From Haplosporangium gracile (Eukaryota; Mortierellomycota; Mortierellomycetes; Mortierellales; Mortierellaceae), in NCBI GenBank assembly GCA_015499985.1, contig JAAAUF010000087.1, positions 1-64,000 on the forward strand: a stretch of 64,000 nt of DNA. Reading direction: 5' to 3'. The notes under the pieces are model-generated. The model did no database searches, was not told the origin of the DNA, and worked only from the letters and a program-made list of their open reading frames with translations. The translations under genes were made by a program, and so were the position numbers. Shown here piece after piece: positions 45,601 to 57,883 of the stretch; the first letter of the stretch is position 1; each line of letters begins with the position of its first letter.

Positions 45601-48162
45601 ATGTCGAATATACTGACACCGATTGTGGCCCGGTACAGCCTCTTCTTTACGCTGGCCATGTTTTCGTCCTCGAGCATATCGCGGTCGAATCATCCTACCT
45701 ATCTGGTCCAGACACTCCTCCTCGAAGCCCAACAGCGGTATCAGGATAAATCCAATGAAAAGGTAAACAAATTCATTCTTCTTCGAGAAAGGCTGGTTCT
45801 TTGCAAGAGCAGAATAGAACAACGTGAATCAAGCATTGGTCCCTTCTTCTTGCGATGGCTATGTATGTCTGCAACAGAGGCGATGTCTAACCTTTATTCT
45901 TTACTCCTTTTCTTATTCAATTCTTTATTGTTACCCTTTAACCCTTGAACCCACTTTACTCCGTTGAACACCTTGGCCCTTTTTTTTATTTTCCCTCACA
46001 CGAACTCAACCCTTTTATCGTTCAACCGTTCTCCCTTCCCAACCCTGTAACTTTTATAAACCCCTCCTTCCATCTCTTTGCCACCATAATCTCCTCTTAT
46101 TTTGCGCATGGATCGTCTATCTATCCTTGAATTACGCCAACCCTTGAACTTTTTTCAACTCTTTTCCTGTCCCCACCATTCCAAACAACTTTCTTGGACA
46201 TTTGTACTCACCTTGTTACAACGCTGACCAACCACCTTAACAACAACAACATCATTCATCTACAACAACAACAATCATTTATTCACACCATGGGCGACAA
46301 CAACAACAAACAAACAAAAACAAACGACAATTGACAACGACAAATGGGTCAATTGGGGAATTACAATTATTATTATCTAACAACTTAACTACTAAATACT
46401 CAACTACCAACAACAATATGCTTGTACTTCGTACGTATCCAGTTGAGAGCACTCATCCGACATCTTTCAACCACATCGACATCATCCTCCTCCTTATCTC
46501 AATCTGCAGTGTCCTCCCAGCTCACATCATCATCTGGCACTTGCTCCACAGAAATCTCATCTCCGTGTTCATCTTCCTATATTCAACCAGCAGAAGCAGA
46601 AGCAGCCCTCTCAGTCTCCGCGTCGTCATCTTTGTCAACCTCCACTTCCACCTCCCGCATTGAACCTCCTTCATCTTATTTGGAGAAGAAAATACCGTCA
46701 CTTCCGCCTGTTCTAGAGCAAGAATGGCAGGAATGCTCTTTTGTTGCTGCAGCACACAACAACAATATCGACAACAACAACCAATCATCTGAGCATCACA
46801 TCAAGGGCAACAAAGGCAAAAGTGCGACTCTTGTGTCCACTTTGGATCGGACAGGTCAGGAAGGTAGCAGCCCGCCTTGTTCGCCTCCTTTGATTGGAGA
46901 TGACGATGATGTATCAGCAGCGATGGCCACAGCAGCGTATGCAGTTACTGCCAATGCTGCTGCGACTATGGGCTCAGACTGCCCAGATCAACGCAGGCAA
47001 CATCATCAACAACAGATATCGACTCGTCCTTCTCCTCCCTCTTCCCATTCTCTCTCCGTCCCTCTCTCCTTTTCCTCTCCTTCCTCCTCTTCCTCTTCCT
47101 CCATCACCGCAGTCCAACATGGACAACAAGCAAGGCAACAAAAGCACTCAGGATCTAACAATAACCATAACAGCAACAAGGTGAACAAGTCATCCATCGC
47201 TGCCTTGTTGTCCGTCACCCTGACGATGATCCTGCTCAGTCTCCTTCAGAGCAAGAAGCGACACGTCCGAAGGAAAGGCCGGAGTTCCAGAGGAACAACC
47301 TCTAAGCGCCATTCCAGGAAAGGAAGCAGACAGTTACTCCTGGCGCAACAACACCGGGAAGGATATAAAAGCACAGGCACCGACCAGTTCACGCATCGCT
47401 CCTACTCCCCCTCTTCGTCTTCGCACACCAACAACAACAGCAGCAGCAGCAGCAACGTCAACTTCCTCCTCACCGACAATAACAGTAACTACAGTAATAT
47501 AAACATGGAAGGTACCTCCTCCACCCCTGAGGACAAGCGATCCTCGCTGCTGTTTACTCAATACCGGCCTGCCTCATTCTTTGGGGGAGTGCATGGCGGT
47601 GAGCCCACCTCTGCTGCATATCACAACAACCACCACCGCCTACCCTCCCGCTCTTTCTCGACACATGACCACATCCTCTCTGATCCAAACAACAACAATA
47701 GCCTGCCCCACCTCCTTCCCTCTCCTCCTTCTTCCAATCCTTCCTTTTCTCCTGGCACGTTACACTTCGACCCGACCATTCGTGTGTTGTTACACCAGGG
47801 CAATATGTACAGCGGAAGAGACATCGGCTACAGTCTCAGCGACACCAACCTTCCCGACAAACGGTCAAAGAGAGATCTAGTTGCTGACTGGTTGGACCAA
47901 CAGACCTTCGTCTCCCCCTCCGACATGGTCGAGTCGCCCGAGGACCTCTCTCTCACCCAGGACGGTCCTAACAGCAATCTTGCGGATGACAACGAGCCCT
48001 TGCACCAGCTCCATCATCACCATACTCATAACCTCCACTACCAGCAACAGCAACAGCAACAGCAGCAGCATCGGAGACAATCGTTTCCGGCGCAATTGGA
48101 TCCCAACCAGCTCTATCATCAGCACTCCATAAATAACACTGGTGCTCAACGGGAGCCCCGCC

Positions 48163-48200
<38 letters not shown>

Positions 48201-48368
48201 GGACAAGGACAAGAACAAGGACAACAAGAGCATTACCCCCGCGCCATCCAACCCACAAATGAGCTGTATCCGGGCTCTCGTTCATCACTCTATCTGTCCT
48301 CGTCTGCGTCACGGCACAGCATGGTGGCTCTAGACCATCACCAATCTCAACCTACTCCTCGGCTCTCA

Positions 48369-48407
<39 letters not shown>

Positions 48408-51026
48408 AGCTCATCATCCTCATTTTGGCGGGAGTCTCACTCGCAACTCCAATCTCAGCAACAACAACAGTTCTCTCTCCTTCAATATCGCCCTAAATAT
48501 CTCTACTACCCCCAACAACCTCATCCACAGCACCCTCATCCAGCTCACTATGGTCACTATCAACAGCAGCAACACCACCAGGCTGCTGCCTCTCCTCCCG
48601 CTTATCGTCCTACTTATGAGCCTCTTGGATATGAGGATCTGGACCAACAGGACGTTAACCATCGTCGGTCGCTGTCATTGAACAACTCGAGTGGTCGTCG
48701 AGGCGGCGCTGGATCTAGGCCACAGTCGCAAGTCTACCGTAAGGCCACTACAGCGAGATTCGAGAACTTGTCATTGGCAGAGCAAGCCCGGCAGGAGCAC
48801 CAGATGAGGAGACAGCATTATCAGCATCATTACCACCATCATCGTCAACAACAACAACAACAACAGCAACAGCAGTTCCAGCACCAGCACCAGCAACAGC
48901 AGTTCCAGCACCAGCAACAGCACCAGCAGTACTATCAGACCCCGGGATCTCGGCCACAGAGCATGTACTCGAATGGATATGGTGTTGTTGCTGCTTCCCC
49001 TCGCGCACACACGATGGGTTCGACCTCACCTCGAGAGGCGAACCAGTTTGTGCCACCTCGGCACCACCAGGCACATCCTCGTCCGCGCCTTTCGTCAATT
49101 GTGACTCACCAGCACCAGCTACAACATCGTCATTCGACAGTGTCGTCTCCCAAGACTAGCAATGTGAGTCGATCAGCCCATGATTTGGCCTGGGAGCGTC
49201 ATTGCTATTACCAGCAGCAACAGATGCTGGAGGATGCCTTGGCTGAGCGCAAGTGGATCGAGCAACAACAGCAGCAGCAGCAGAAGAAATTACAGCAACG
49301 GCCAATGTCGTTGGTCGAGGGTGGACTTCAGGTGCCTTTATTGCAGGACTCGTCGTCATCAGTGGTCAGGACAAGGTCGATGAGTCGCATCTCGTCCATT
49401 TCAACGACTGCGGTGACCGGTGACAATGCTGCCCCTACAGTTAGACGGGGGACTGCTGTCGGGAAGGTGGCTCTTGGTTCGTCGGGTCTGTCGCGGTCTG
49501 TCTCGACTTCGGCGATTGCGGATGCGAAATCGAGAGCTGCCAAGAAAGACAAGTCGATTCATCTCAACCTCAAGAAGGGAAAGGACTCTCCTACGACAGA
49601 GACCGAGACAAAGTTGTCAGCCACTGATTGCAAATTCCTCCGACTCTTCAGAAGCGAGCCGAAGCTGTCGGCGAAAAAGACAGTGTTGGCAAACACGGAA
49701 AGCCCATCCACATTGACGCTGACTCAGTCTGTCGGCAGTCCCAAGGAATCGCCTACGGCTCCTGTCATTGTCACCATCCAGCTTCTCGATTCGACAACAC
49801 CAATAGCAACACCAGCAGCGGCAGCAGGGTTGAATCGCAGGAGGACCCTAAAGGATCTTGCACCCTCGATCAAATCCCTGGCCCGTCGATGCTCTAGTCG
49901 TTTCAACAGCAACAACTCCTCCAGTCGTCCCAATTCCTTTGCTGGATCCAGCAGTGACCCTGTTATTCAGCTTTCAGAGGGGAAGGCTCCAGGAGCTAGT
50001 AACAGTCTTTCGATGTCCACCAGCTATTTACCCCTCAAGTTGTCGCTGTCTTCTCTCCCACGCTCTTTGGCCCCGGGACCTGATGGTATTGTCGATCTCC
50101 AACAGGCCGCTGCTGCTTCACCGTCGTCACCTTCTCCCTTGTCGGTAAAGTATTTCCCTCCGGCCTCTGTCAGCACTCCTTCCCTCTCCTTGTCGGACAT
50201 GCCACCATCTCTCCCACAACAACAGCAAGAGCAGCGTGTCCCGATCCATCGCAAGGTGACGCTCTTCCGATCCAAGACCATGTCGCTAGCCAAATCTTCT
50301 CTCAAGGTCACTTCCCCTCCTCCCTCTTCTCATGCTAATGATACGATTGCTACGATTCCTTCCAACAGCATGGCTGCTGATGACCACGGTGATGACAATA
50401 ACAACACCAACAAGAACAACTCTGCACGCGCCAACTCCCTCTCGAGCCGCCGTCGACGCCAACGCGACTCATTGAGACTTGCTAACGGCCACGGGCTCGA
50501 CTTTGATACCTTCCTCTTACCTGCTACCACCTCCAACGTCACTGCTTCTATTTTCGCTGAAGAGGAAGCAAGCGCTGCTGCTGTCGAGCGGTCCACCAGC
50601 GATTTGGAGTCTGCCTTGCCCGGCGCTGGCCTTAGTCGGTCAACTAGCCCCCCTGTCCTTCCTGCGATTGTCACTACCGGAGTTCGTCTCCCAGACATGG
50701 ACCAGCAACAGAAAGCCAGACGACAGATCATTTCTTTGTTGGCTATGGGACGCAAAGACCGGATCTCTGCCAAGACTGGGCATGTCATGAAGAGCGGTAG
50801 TCCTACGTTCTCGTCACTTTCGACCCCCACAACGGCTAGTACTCCTACAACGTCTTTGAGCCAGTTGTCGCCGCTTGCTCTTGAGGCTCAGGAGGATCTC
50901 TTTGTTAGCCCTGCTGTTACCGAGGAGAAGAAGCAGGGGGAAGCGGATGAGGATCCGTGTGAGAAGATTGCGTTTATGCTGGTCCCCAAGTCTCGCTATG
51001 AGTTCCAACCCCTTGTCGTTGCTTGA
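45601..51026 (+). CDS. Large Q/N/S-rich predicted membrane protein (2 exons, N-terminus tentative)
   Basis: A 54-codon exon from the ATG at 45601 to 45762 (donor AAG/GTAAAC) has a hydrophobic start (MSNILTPIVARYSLFFTLAM) and is proposed to splice in phase to 46443, after a CAG. This gives about 1581 residues to the stop at 51026. The second exon has no ATG near its beginning, so an upstream exon is needed. Features: Ser-rich N-terminal region, one predicted TM segment followed by a basic stretch (IAALLSVTLTMILLSLL, then KKRHVRRKGR), many poly-Q tracts encoded by CAA/CAG (near 48035, 48163, 48371, 48848) and a basic/Ser-rich C-terminal half ending YEFQPLVVA. No known domain is seen. It may be a signalling scaffold or transcription-related protein held at a membrane; this is speculation. 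Confidence 0.65.
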
Positions 51027-52023
51027 ACGCACACTTTTTTTTTTTACCCTTTCAAAAAAATCATAATTATTTAGCTTAGTTTTTTGTACTGTACCTTGTT
51101 CTTTTTGATAGTTATATTTAATAGTTCTATGCTCTTTGTTTTTTTTGTGCGCTCCATTCTTATAATTTGTATGATAGTTTCTTTCGTTCTTTCGATGTAT
51201 TTTTTCTAAATACCAAATAATACAATTTTTATACCGCTTTCACAGCAAAAAGAGTAGCGATCATTTTGAATGCTTGACTGGTGGGTGTATGGCAAAAAAA
51301 CAATATGAACAAATGACGTGAGTGGGAAGCAAGCAACTTGTTCCTGAAGGATCAAAGTCGGAGTACTACGCTCGAGCCAACCAATGTTAATTAATCAATG
51401 ATCAAAAAATGAGACGAATAAGAAGTTCGTGGCGTAGATAGTTTATTGAAGACTGGTCAAGACATCCCTTGCGTTTCTACTCACTTGTCTTGTCCTTCCT
51501 TCTTCCCAATTATCGTTTGATAGAAAGAAAGTGTGGTAGACAACAGTATGTCCCCTATTTACCCATCTATTTTTGTGCAACAGCAGCTTCTAGCGAGAGA
51601 GTGCAAAAAAATCCCATAGAGAAAATGGATGACGACACAAGGTAGTGGGCGAATACAAAATTCTCTGCTTTTGAGTCTCTTGAAACACTTTCTCTTTACT
51701 TCTGCCTCTCATCACCTTCCTTTCTGCATCCTTTTTGTTTTCGTCATCATCATCTTTCATTCCATCCTTTTCTTCCATCTTAGTTTGCCATTCATTCATC
51801 TTCTCTGCCAAGATTCAACAAAACGTCCTGCATACACACCATTGTTCGCTTCTAACACCACGTTGTATACTCTGTGCCAAAGCAACTTCCAAAAAGCTGA
51901 ACTTTTCGAACGTATTTGTCAAGGTAAGATACATGAAAAATGCACTCTTCTTGATGTAAGAAGCACCGACAACTATTTATTAACCAAAGCGTTCATATTT
52001 ATTTCCGTGAATATAAAGAAGAC
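51027..52023. other. Spacer with AT-rich 3' region and dispersed repeat
   Basis: 51030-51240 is AT-rich 3' UTR-like sequence. The segment 51370-51445 matches 35262-35337. From 51650 the sequence is a C/T-rich leader of the NLR-like pseudogene; a GTAAGAT donor-like site lies at 51923, so an untranslated first exon is possible. Confidence 0.4.
51370..51445 (+). repeat. Dispersed repeat, copy 2
   Basis: Same orientation as the copy at 35262-35337, and also close to a WD40 gene of the same family. Confidence 0.65.
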
Positions 52024-55000
52024 ATGAACGATGGGAAACGAGCACTCTCTCAGCTTGAGCGAAAAACCAAGTTTGGGCGCACATCATCTTCGACAAGCAA
52101 CATACCCACTGCGTTGCAAAGCGTACACCATGACACCCTCGTGGTTCCAGGGTCGATTTCGGGAATGTTCAACGGGTCGTTCTCGTTGGGATCTCACTTG
52201 CGCCCGTCCATCGCACATACGTTTAGTCCCTATCATGAAGATATCCCAATGGTCGAGCACGCCCTGCAGGACCTGAGAAAGCAGAGGATGGACGAGTACA
52301 AACAAGTCGTTTATATTGCTCCGACGGCCAAGTCCAATCTCCAGGCATCGGACGACAGCCTCTTTTCGCTTATGGAGAACGTCAAGGAATTTCTGGCAAG
52401 CAACGGTCAAGTCATGCTGATCCTGGGCGACTCTGGGGCTGGCAAGTCGACCTTCAATCGATATATGGAGTACCAGCTTTGAAAGAGCTACAGGACCGGC
52501 GACCGCATCCCTCTCTTCATCAACTTGCCAGGCCTAGAACGACCGGAGAAGGAGCTTGTGGCCGAGCAACTGAAAACTTTTGCCTTTTCTGAAGAGCTGA
52601 TCCGAGAGCTGAAGCTGCACCGGCGTTTCATTCTGATTTGTGACGGATACGATGAGAGCTAGCTCACCTCTAACCTGCATACCACCAATCTCCTTAACCA
52701 GCCTGGACAGTGGGACACCAAGCTGCTGATCACCTGCCGTACTCAATACCTCGGCTCGGATTATCGAAATCGTTTTGTGCCTAAGGCATCGTCTCAGTAT
52801 TACCGTTCTGCCGACGATCTCTTCCAAGAGGTCGTCATTGCCCCATTCTCCAAGGATCAGATCGGAAACTATGTAGAACGATATGTGCCACTCGAACCGC
52901 GCACCTGGGTCAAGGAGGACTACATGGACAAACTGACGACGATCCGCAACCTGATGGACCTGGTCAAGAACCCTTTCCTTCTGACGCTCTGCCTGGAAGC
53001 CCTCCCCAGCGTGGTTGAAGGCAAGGCCGATCTCTCAAGACTTTGGGTCACTCGCACGCACCTCTACGACAACTTTGTGGAGCACTGGATGGCCGTCAAC
53101 AAACGCCGACTGCAGGAGCAAAAGTTAAGCGGCGATGAGCTGAAGGCACTGGAGGAATTGTTGGATGATGGATTTGAGAAGGCCGAGATCAAATTCCAAC
53201 AGGACTTGGCGACTGCCATTTTCCGGGAACAGGAAGGTCGACCGGTTGTTGATTACACTCACAGGCGTGACAAGGACTCTTGGAAGGTAGCATTCTTCAG
53301 CTCCGAGCCTGAGACAACTCTCCTCCGGACTGCCAGTCTTCTGAGCCGTGTTGCCAATCAGTTTCGCTTTGTACATCGGTCGGTCTTGGAGTACTTTTAT
53401 TCCTGTGCCATCTGCCCCCCCCGTTAGCAACATACTAGAAATTGCTCTGCAATGCCGTTTTAACTTCGGCGCTGTCTTACTCTCAATTGACGACCATCCA
53501 TTGTCTCAAAAAGATCTTGTCGCGGAACCATCGATTGTACAGTTCTTGTCAGAGCGCGTCCACTCGAACCCCGAATTTGAACAACATCTCCACGATCTCC
53601 TTGAGCGATCCAAAACTGACGACCAGGCTTGCAGGGCAGCGGCAAATGCCATTACTATATTGGTCAGAGCCGGTGTTCGATTCAACGGGGCTGACCTTCG
53701 GGGCATCAGGATCCCAGGCGCCGATTTGACTGCTGGTCAGTTTGACACAGCACAACTTCAGGACGCCGATCTAACTGGAGTCAACTTCACCAAGGGCTGG
53801 ATTCGACAAGCGGATCTCAGCGGCGCTCAGATGCAGGGAATTGAGTTTGGAGAGTTGCCATATCTGGAGGAGAATTGGTGGTTGTCTTGCGCGTATTCAC
53901 CAGATGGGAAGACACTCGCAGTGATTCTTGGCAAGACTTTTGTCAGCCTTTACAACACTGACACATGGACAAAAGTTGAATACGCAAATGGACGTCTTGC
54001 TTCACGTGCTTGCTTTGGTCGCTCACTCTCAAACATTCACATAGTCTTTGGCGATGGTAACCACAATGTGCTACTGCGGAACATTGAGACGGAACTGAAT
54101 GATCTCGTACTGGAGGGACACAAGGAGCAGGTGACCGCTGTGGCATTTTCGCCTTGTGGCAAGCAGCTCGCCTCCGCAAGTGGCGATATGACGGTGAGGG
54201 TTTGGGATATCTCTACTGAAGTTGTCGTTTGTGTCTTCGCCGACCATTTCAGCAAGGTGACTTGTATCTCATATTCGCCCGATGGATTACACATCGCGTC
54301 TGGTGCCTGCGATGGGACGATTCGGATATTCGACGCACAGTCTGGACTGCTCGAGATGAGTTTGGACAGCGCCTTTGGGAGCATCACATCTGTTGCGCAT
54401 TCGCCGGATGGCCTATGGATTGTTTCCGGAGATGATGACAGCGAATTGCAGTTGTGGAACGTAGCCACGGGCACTCTGGGACACAACTGGACTGGGCACA
54501 CTGGATGCATCACAAGCGTCGATTATTCTTCATCTGGCCAATGGATCATCTCGTCCAGTGAAGACAGCGCGATTAAACTCTGGGATGCACAAACCAAAAG
54601 ACTTGTGTCTGTCTTTTCTGGTCATATGGGCGCTGTCAACAACGCGGTATTCTCACCGGACGGTTTACATGTGGCCTCAGGCGGTCGGGACGGCATCGTC
54701 CGGCTTTGGCAGTCGCCCTTGACTGCTGCAGAACTTGATATCCATGGATCTTCCGGCCCCATATCCAGCATTTTTTATCCTTCAAATGGTCAACAACTCC
54801 TCTGTGCCAACGACTCGGGATGCGTACGGCAATATGATGCAATGAGTTGTGAGCCTACTTCAAATATTCTCGCTGGTGATCACGGCCAAACCAACAGCGT
54901 CGCATTTCACCGGACGGTCAAAGATTCGCCACAATAGGAAACAGTTCAGAATCAAGGGTTTGGAGCGTCGAGACAAATCATTGCATACTGACACTTGTGC

Positions 55001-55833
55001 GCCACACTGAAAAGGTGAACGTTTTGGCTTTCTCACCTGACGGCAAAACGATCGCGACGGACAGTCATGATGGGACTGTGCGATTGTGGGACTCCCAATC
55101 AGGGTCAACTGGCCGAGTCCTTGTTGGCCATGACTTCGAAGTCAACGCCCTGGCATTTTCACCCGATGGCCATCATATCGTTTCTGGCAATGATGATCCC
55201 GATGGACCCATTCGAATTTGGACGGTGAGCTCTGGCGAGTCCAGAGTGCTTACTGACGATAATATTTACGTCAATAGGGTAGCTTATTCCTCGGATGGTC
55301 GCAAGATTGCCTCCATGCATTTTGGAGACAGTGACTTGAAGATATGGGACGAGCAGAGTGGAGAATGTCTTTTCACCCTCGCTCATGGCGAAAATGGAGA
55401 GGACAGCGAGAAATACTTTGCTTTATCTGACTATGGCCAATGGATCGCAATCGCTTTGGAAAAGTTCCTTTGGATATGGAATCTCTCAGTGAAAGAGACG
55501 ACAGAGAGGTGGCAAAGAGTTGTGGTAATTGTTGATTTCTTGAACGATATCAGGGCGGTTGTTTGGAGGCCTCACTGTCTGGACCTGGCTATTGGATGTG
55601 AGGATGGTTCTGTACGAGTGTTTACATTGCAGAACACATCGAGCGAATGGTCGGCCCGTTTGGTTTGGAGTACTGCATCTCCTGCCTTCATTGCGTCGGA
55701 CGCCATGATAAGCAATGTTGTCGGTCTTAGCTCGACCAATCGGCGGTTGCTTTTGCAACGCAGAGCGAAGGATAAGTCTTTTACGGCGGACGAGGAAGAA
55801 AAGGAAACACAAGCAATTGAGGGCATTAAATAG
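52024..55833 (+). pseudogene. NACHT-pentapeptide-WD40 (NLR-like) gene with four lesions
   Basis: Domains in order: N-terminal linker; NACHT-like NTPase with Walker A GDSGAGKS (codons 135-142) and a Walker B-like FILICDGYDE; helical region (YVPLEPRTW, then LRTASLLSRVANQFRFVHRS); pentapeptide repeats (FNGADLRGIRIPGADLTAGQ, ADLTGVNFTK); and about 12 WD40 blades (SPDGLHIASGACDGTIRI, SPDGKTIATDSHDGTVRLW). Lesions: TGA at 52480-52482, TAG at 52660-52662 (both in frame with sensible sequence after), a frameshift in the C8 run at 53415-53422, and a one-base loss in a T-run at 54905-54907. Apart from these the coding sequence is nearly continuous over 3.8 kb. The family is fungal STAND/NLR proteins linked to non-self recognition and cell death. 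Almost certainly a recent pseudogene, unless the lesions are sequencing errors. Confidence 0.8.
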
Positions 55834-56467
55834 CAGTAAATATTTGTTATTGATCATTGTTCATGCATCCACATGTGAATGGGAACTGTTGACAATGGTT
55901 TATTTTTACAGAACAGGTTGACGACGAGACATGGACTCTTATGGGGTGTTAATGAGGCGATTCTCATACGGCCTATAAGGCTGGCTCTGTCGAATGTGCA
56001 GCCTAGGGAACGTGCTGGTAGGGGCTTTGGGATGGCTTTCTTTTCGAGACATAGGACCTACCCCGTTATTGCATCGGTGCCATGATCAATGAAACCTCCT
56101 TGCTTGAGCGCCGTCAGCAAACAGCTTCTTACGCGGCGCGGGCCACTGATGAATCTTTGACGTCGTAGCAGTTTTTGTCAGCAAGCAGAAAGTCCACGAT
56201 TGTGATTGATTATACACGATGTATAGCGCCCGCCTTGCATTTCACATCGCCGTTGCGCCATCCTCGTCCTTGCTGATGTCGTCAAAGTATCCCTTGTCAT
56301 GCTATGCGTCTCCTATTTCTTTCCTAACTAGCCCCCCTGGTTCCTTGAACTTCCCGCAATCGACACGAAGTTTCGCACTGTGCATCAACTGAAATGGACG
56401 AGTTGTTTCCATAGTTACAAAAAAGGTGTTGTTGGTGTGTGATTTTTTATTTCGAAAAAATCATCAT
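55834..56467. other. Convergent spacer
   Basis: Between the NLR-like pseudogene and RPS19. No gene supported; mixed base composition. Confidence 0.4.
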
Positions 56468-57520
56468 TTAAGCACGAGCCTGGGCGACGGAGGCGGCAAT
56501 GCGGTCCAAATCACGCTGGCCATCAACGGTGATCTTGCGTCCACTATTGTTTTTGAACATTAAGAAAAGCAAGTAAAAGAGTTGTAAGAAAAAAATACAT
56601 GTCTGAATATAACCATACCATAATAGCTCGCACACAATCAGAAATTAAACAAATAACGAGAGAGAACAAGGTCAACAACGCGTACCCGTTCTCGTCAGCC
56701 TCCAAGACGTTGATCTTCTCCAAGGCCTGGAGGACCTTGCGGGCAATGGAGCCGGAAGACTTGACGTGGTGGGAGGGGCGGGAACCGCGGTTGACGGTGC
56801 CACCGTGAAGCTTCTTGAGGGCTCCAACACCAACGCCGCGGCGGAGGTAGATGTGACGGGCAACGCTGGCTATTAGGCGCGAAGAAGTAGTGAGGGTAGC
56901 GAGTTAGCGCCTGTCGCTTCTTCTGATTGCTTACTCCTGGGAAAAGTTGAGTGTGCTCCTGTGCCAATAAGATAATTGGTGGCGTTTTCTACGATCCTGG
57001 TGCTCCTTATGCGGTGACGTATGTTGGACAGTGCTGTTGCGATGTCGTGCAAAAGCGATATGTCGTCCTGAGTACTACTCTGAATTCTATTCCGCCGTTT
57101 AGGAGACGGAGGTGGTCACGCTTAAAGGCTTCACAGCAAGATAAAGCGTCTCCTACGCATAATCCCGCACAGTTTCCCCTTAGGCTATGACAAAAATCTC
57201 TAAAATAATGTCAGCAACGGCAGCAAGTGTGCAGTTGACGGTTTTGAAGTCTGCTGAGTCGGTGTGTGCCAAAAAAAAGTCGATGGTGGCGATTCACCAT
57301 GTATGAATTGGAAAAGAACCAAGATCACAGGTTCGGCATGCAGATTTGAAATGATGTCGGAGTGGCCGATGATGGTACCATCATGGTTCCTAGGCCTTCC
57401 CTAATGGTTTCTGATGGGTTCGTAGGTTCCCGATCGCCCATGTACTCCTGTTTGCCCTATGCATCCCGTCGGCTTTCTGATAATTTGCGGTATCCTGTAG
57501 TAAAATTATTACCAGCGCGA

Positions 57521-57558
<38 letters not shown>

Positions 57559-57883
57559 GCTGGTGCCAGTCTTGACAAGATCGACCCACTTGGGGATCTC
57601 GAGCTTGCCGGAACTATGTAGTTCATGAAGGTAACGGTTCCCGAGGATTTTGATTAGAATTTGATGTTGAATTCATCTTGTAATCGTCGCTTTTTTTTGA
57701 TTTTCTTCACTCCTGCTTCAAGATCCGAGATCGATGTAAAAAGATCGATGGGTGTCGATCCTGGATCCTGATGCAGGGTTTTCCATCAACAAGAAAAACT
57801 CACCGCTTGAGGTAAGCGGCGTAGGCACGGTTGAAGTCGTGAGCGTTGATGTCCTGCACGGTGACCGAGTAGAGGGCAGCCAT
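56468..57883 (-). CDS. RPS19: 40S ribosomal protein S19 (eS19), 4 exons
   Basis: Minus-strand exons 57883-57804, 57613-57513, 56869-56686 and 56543-56468, all GT-AG, give 146 residues, the usual length of eS19. Typical segments are [80 protein letters not shown] and [16 protein letters not shown]. It is a structural protein of the small-subunit head needed for 18S rRNA maturation. Intron 2 is long for this window (643 bp, 56870-57512) and contains a 16-bp perfect palindrome. The ATG lies close to the start of a pyrimidine-rich region, as in many ribosomal protein genes. Confidence 0.97.

Noticed and set aside
46422..46442. Apparent start of the large Q-rich protein at 46422
   Set aside because: The codon is TTG and the frame opens after a stop at 46386 without an ATG, so an upstream exon (45601-45762) is a better start.
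48142..48333. Poly-Asn and poly-Val frames opposite or beside the poly-Q tracts
   Set aside because: Frame-shifted readings of CAA/CAG repeats.
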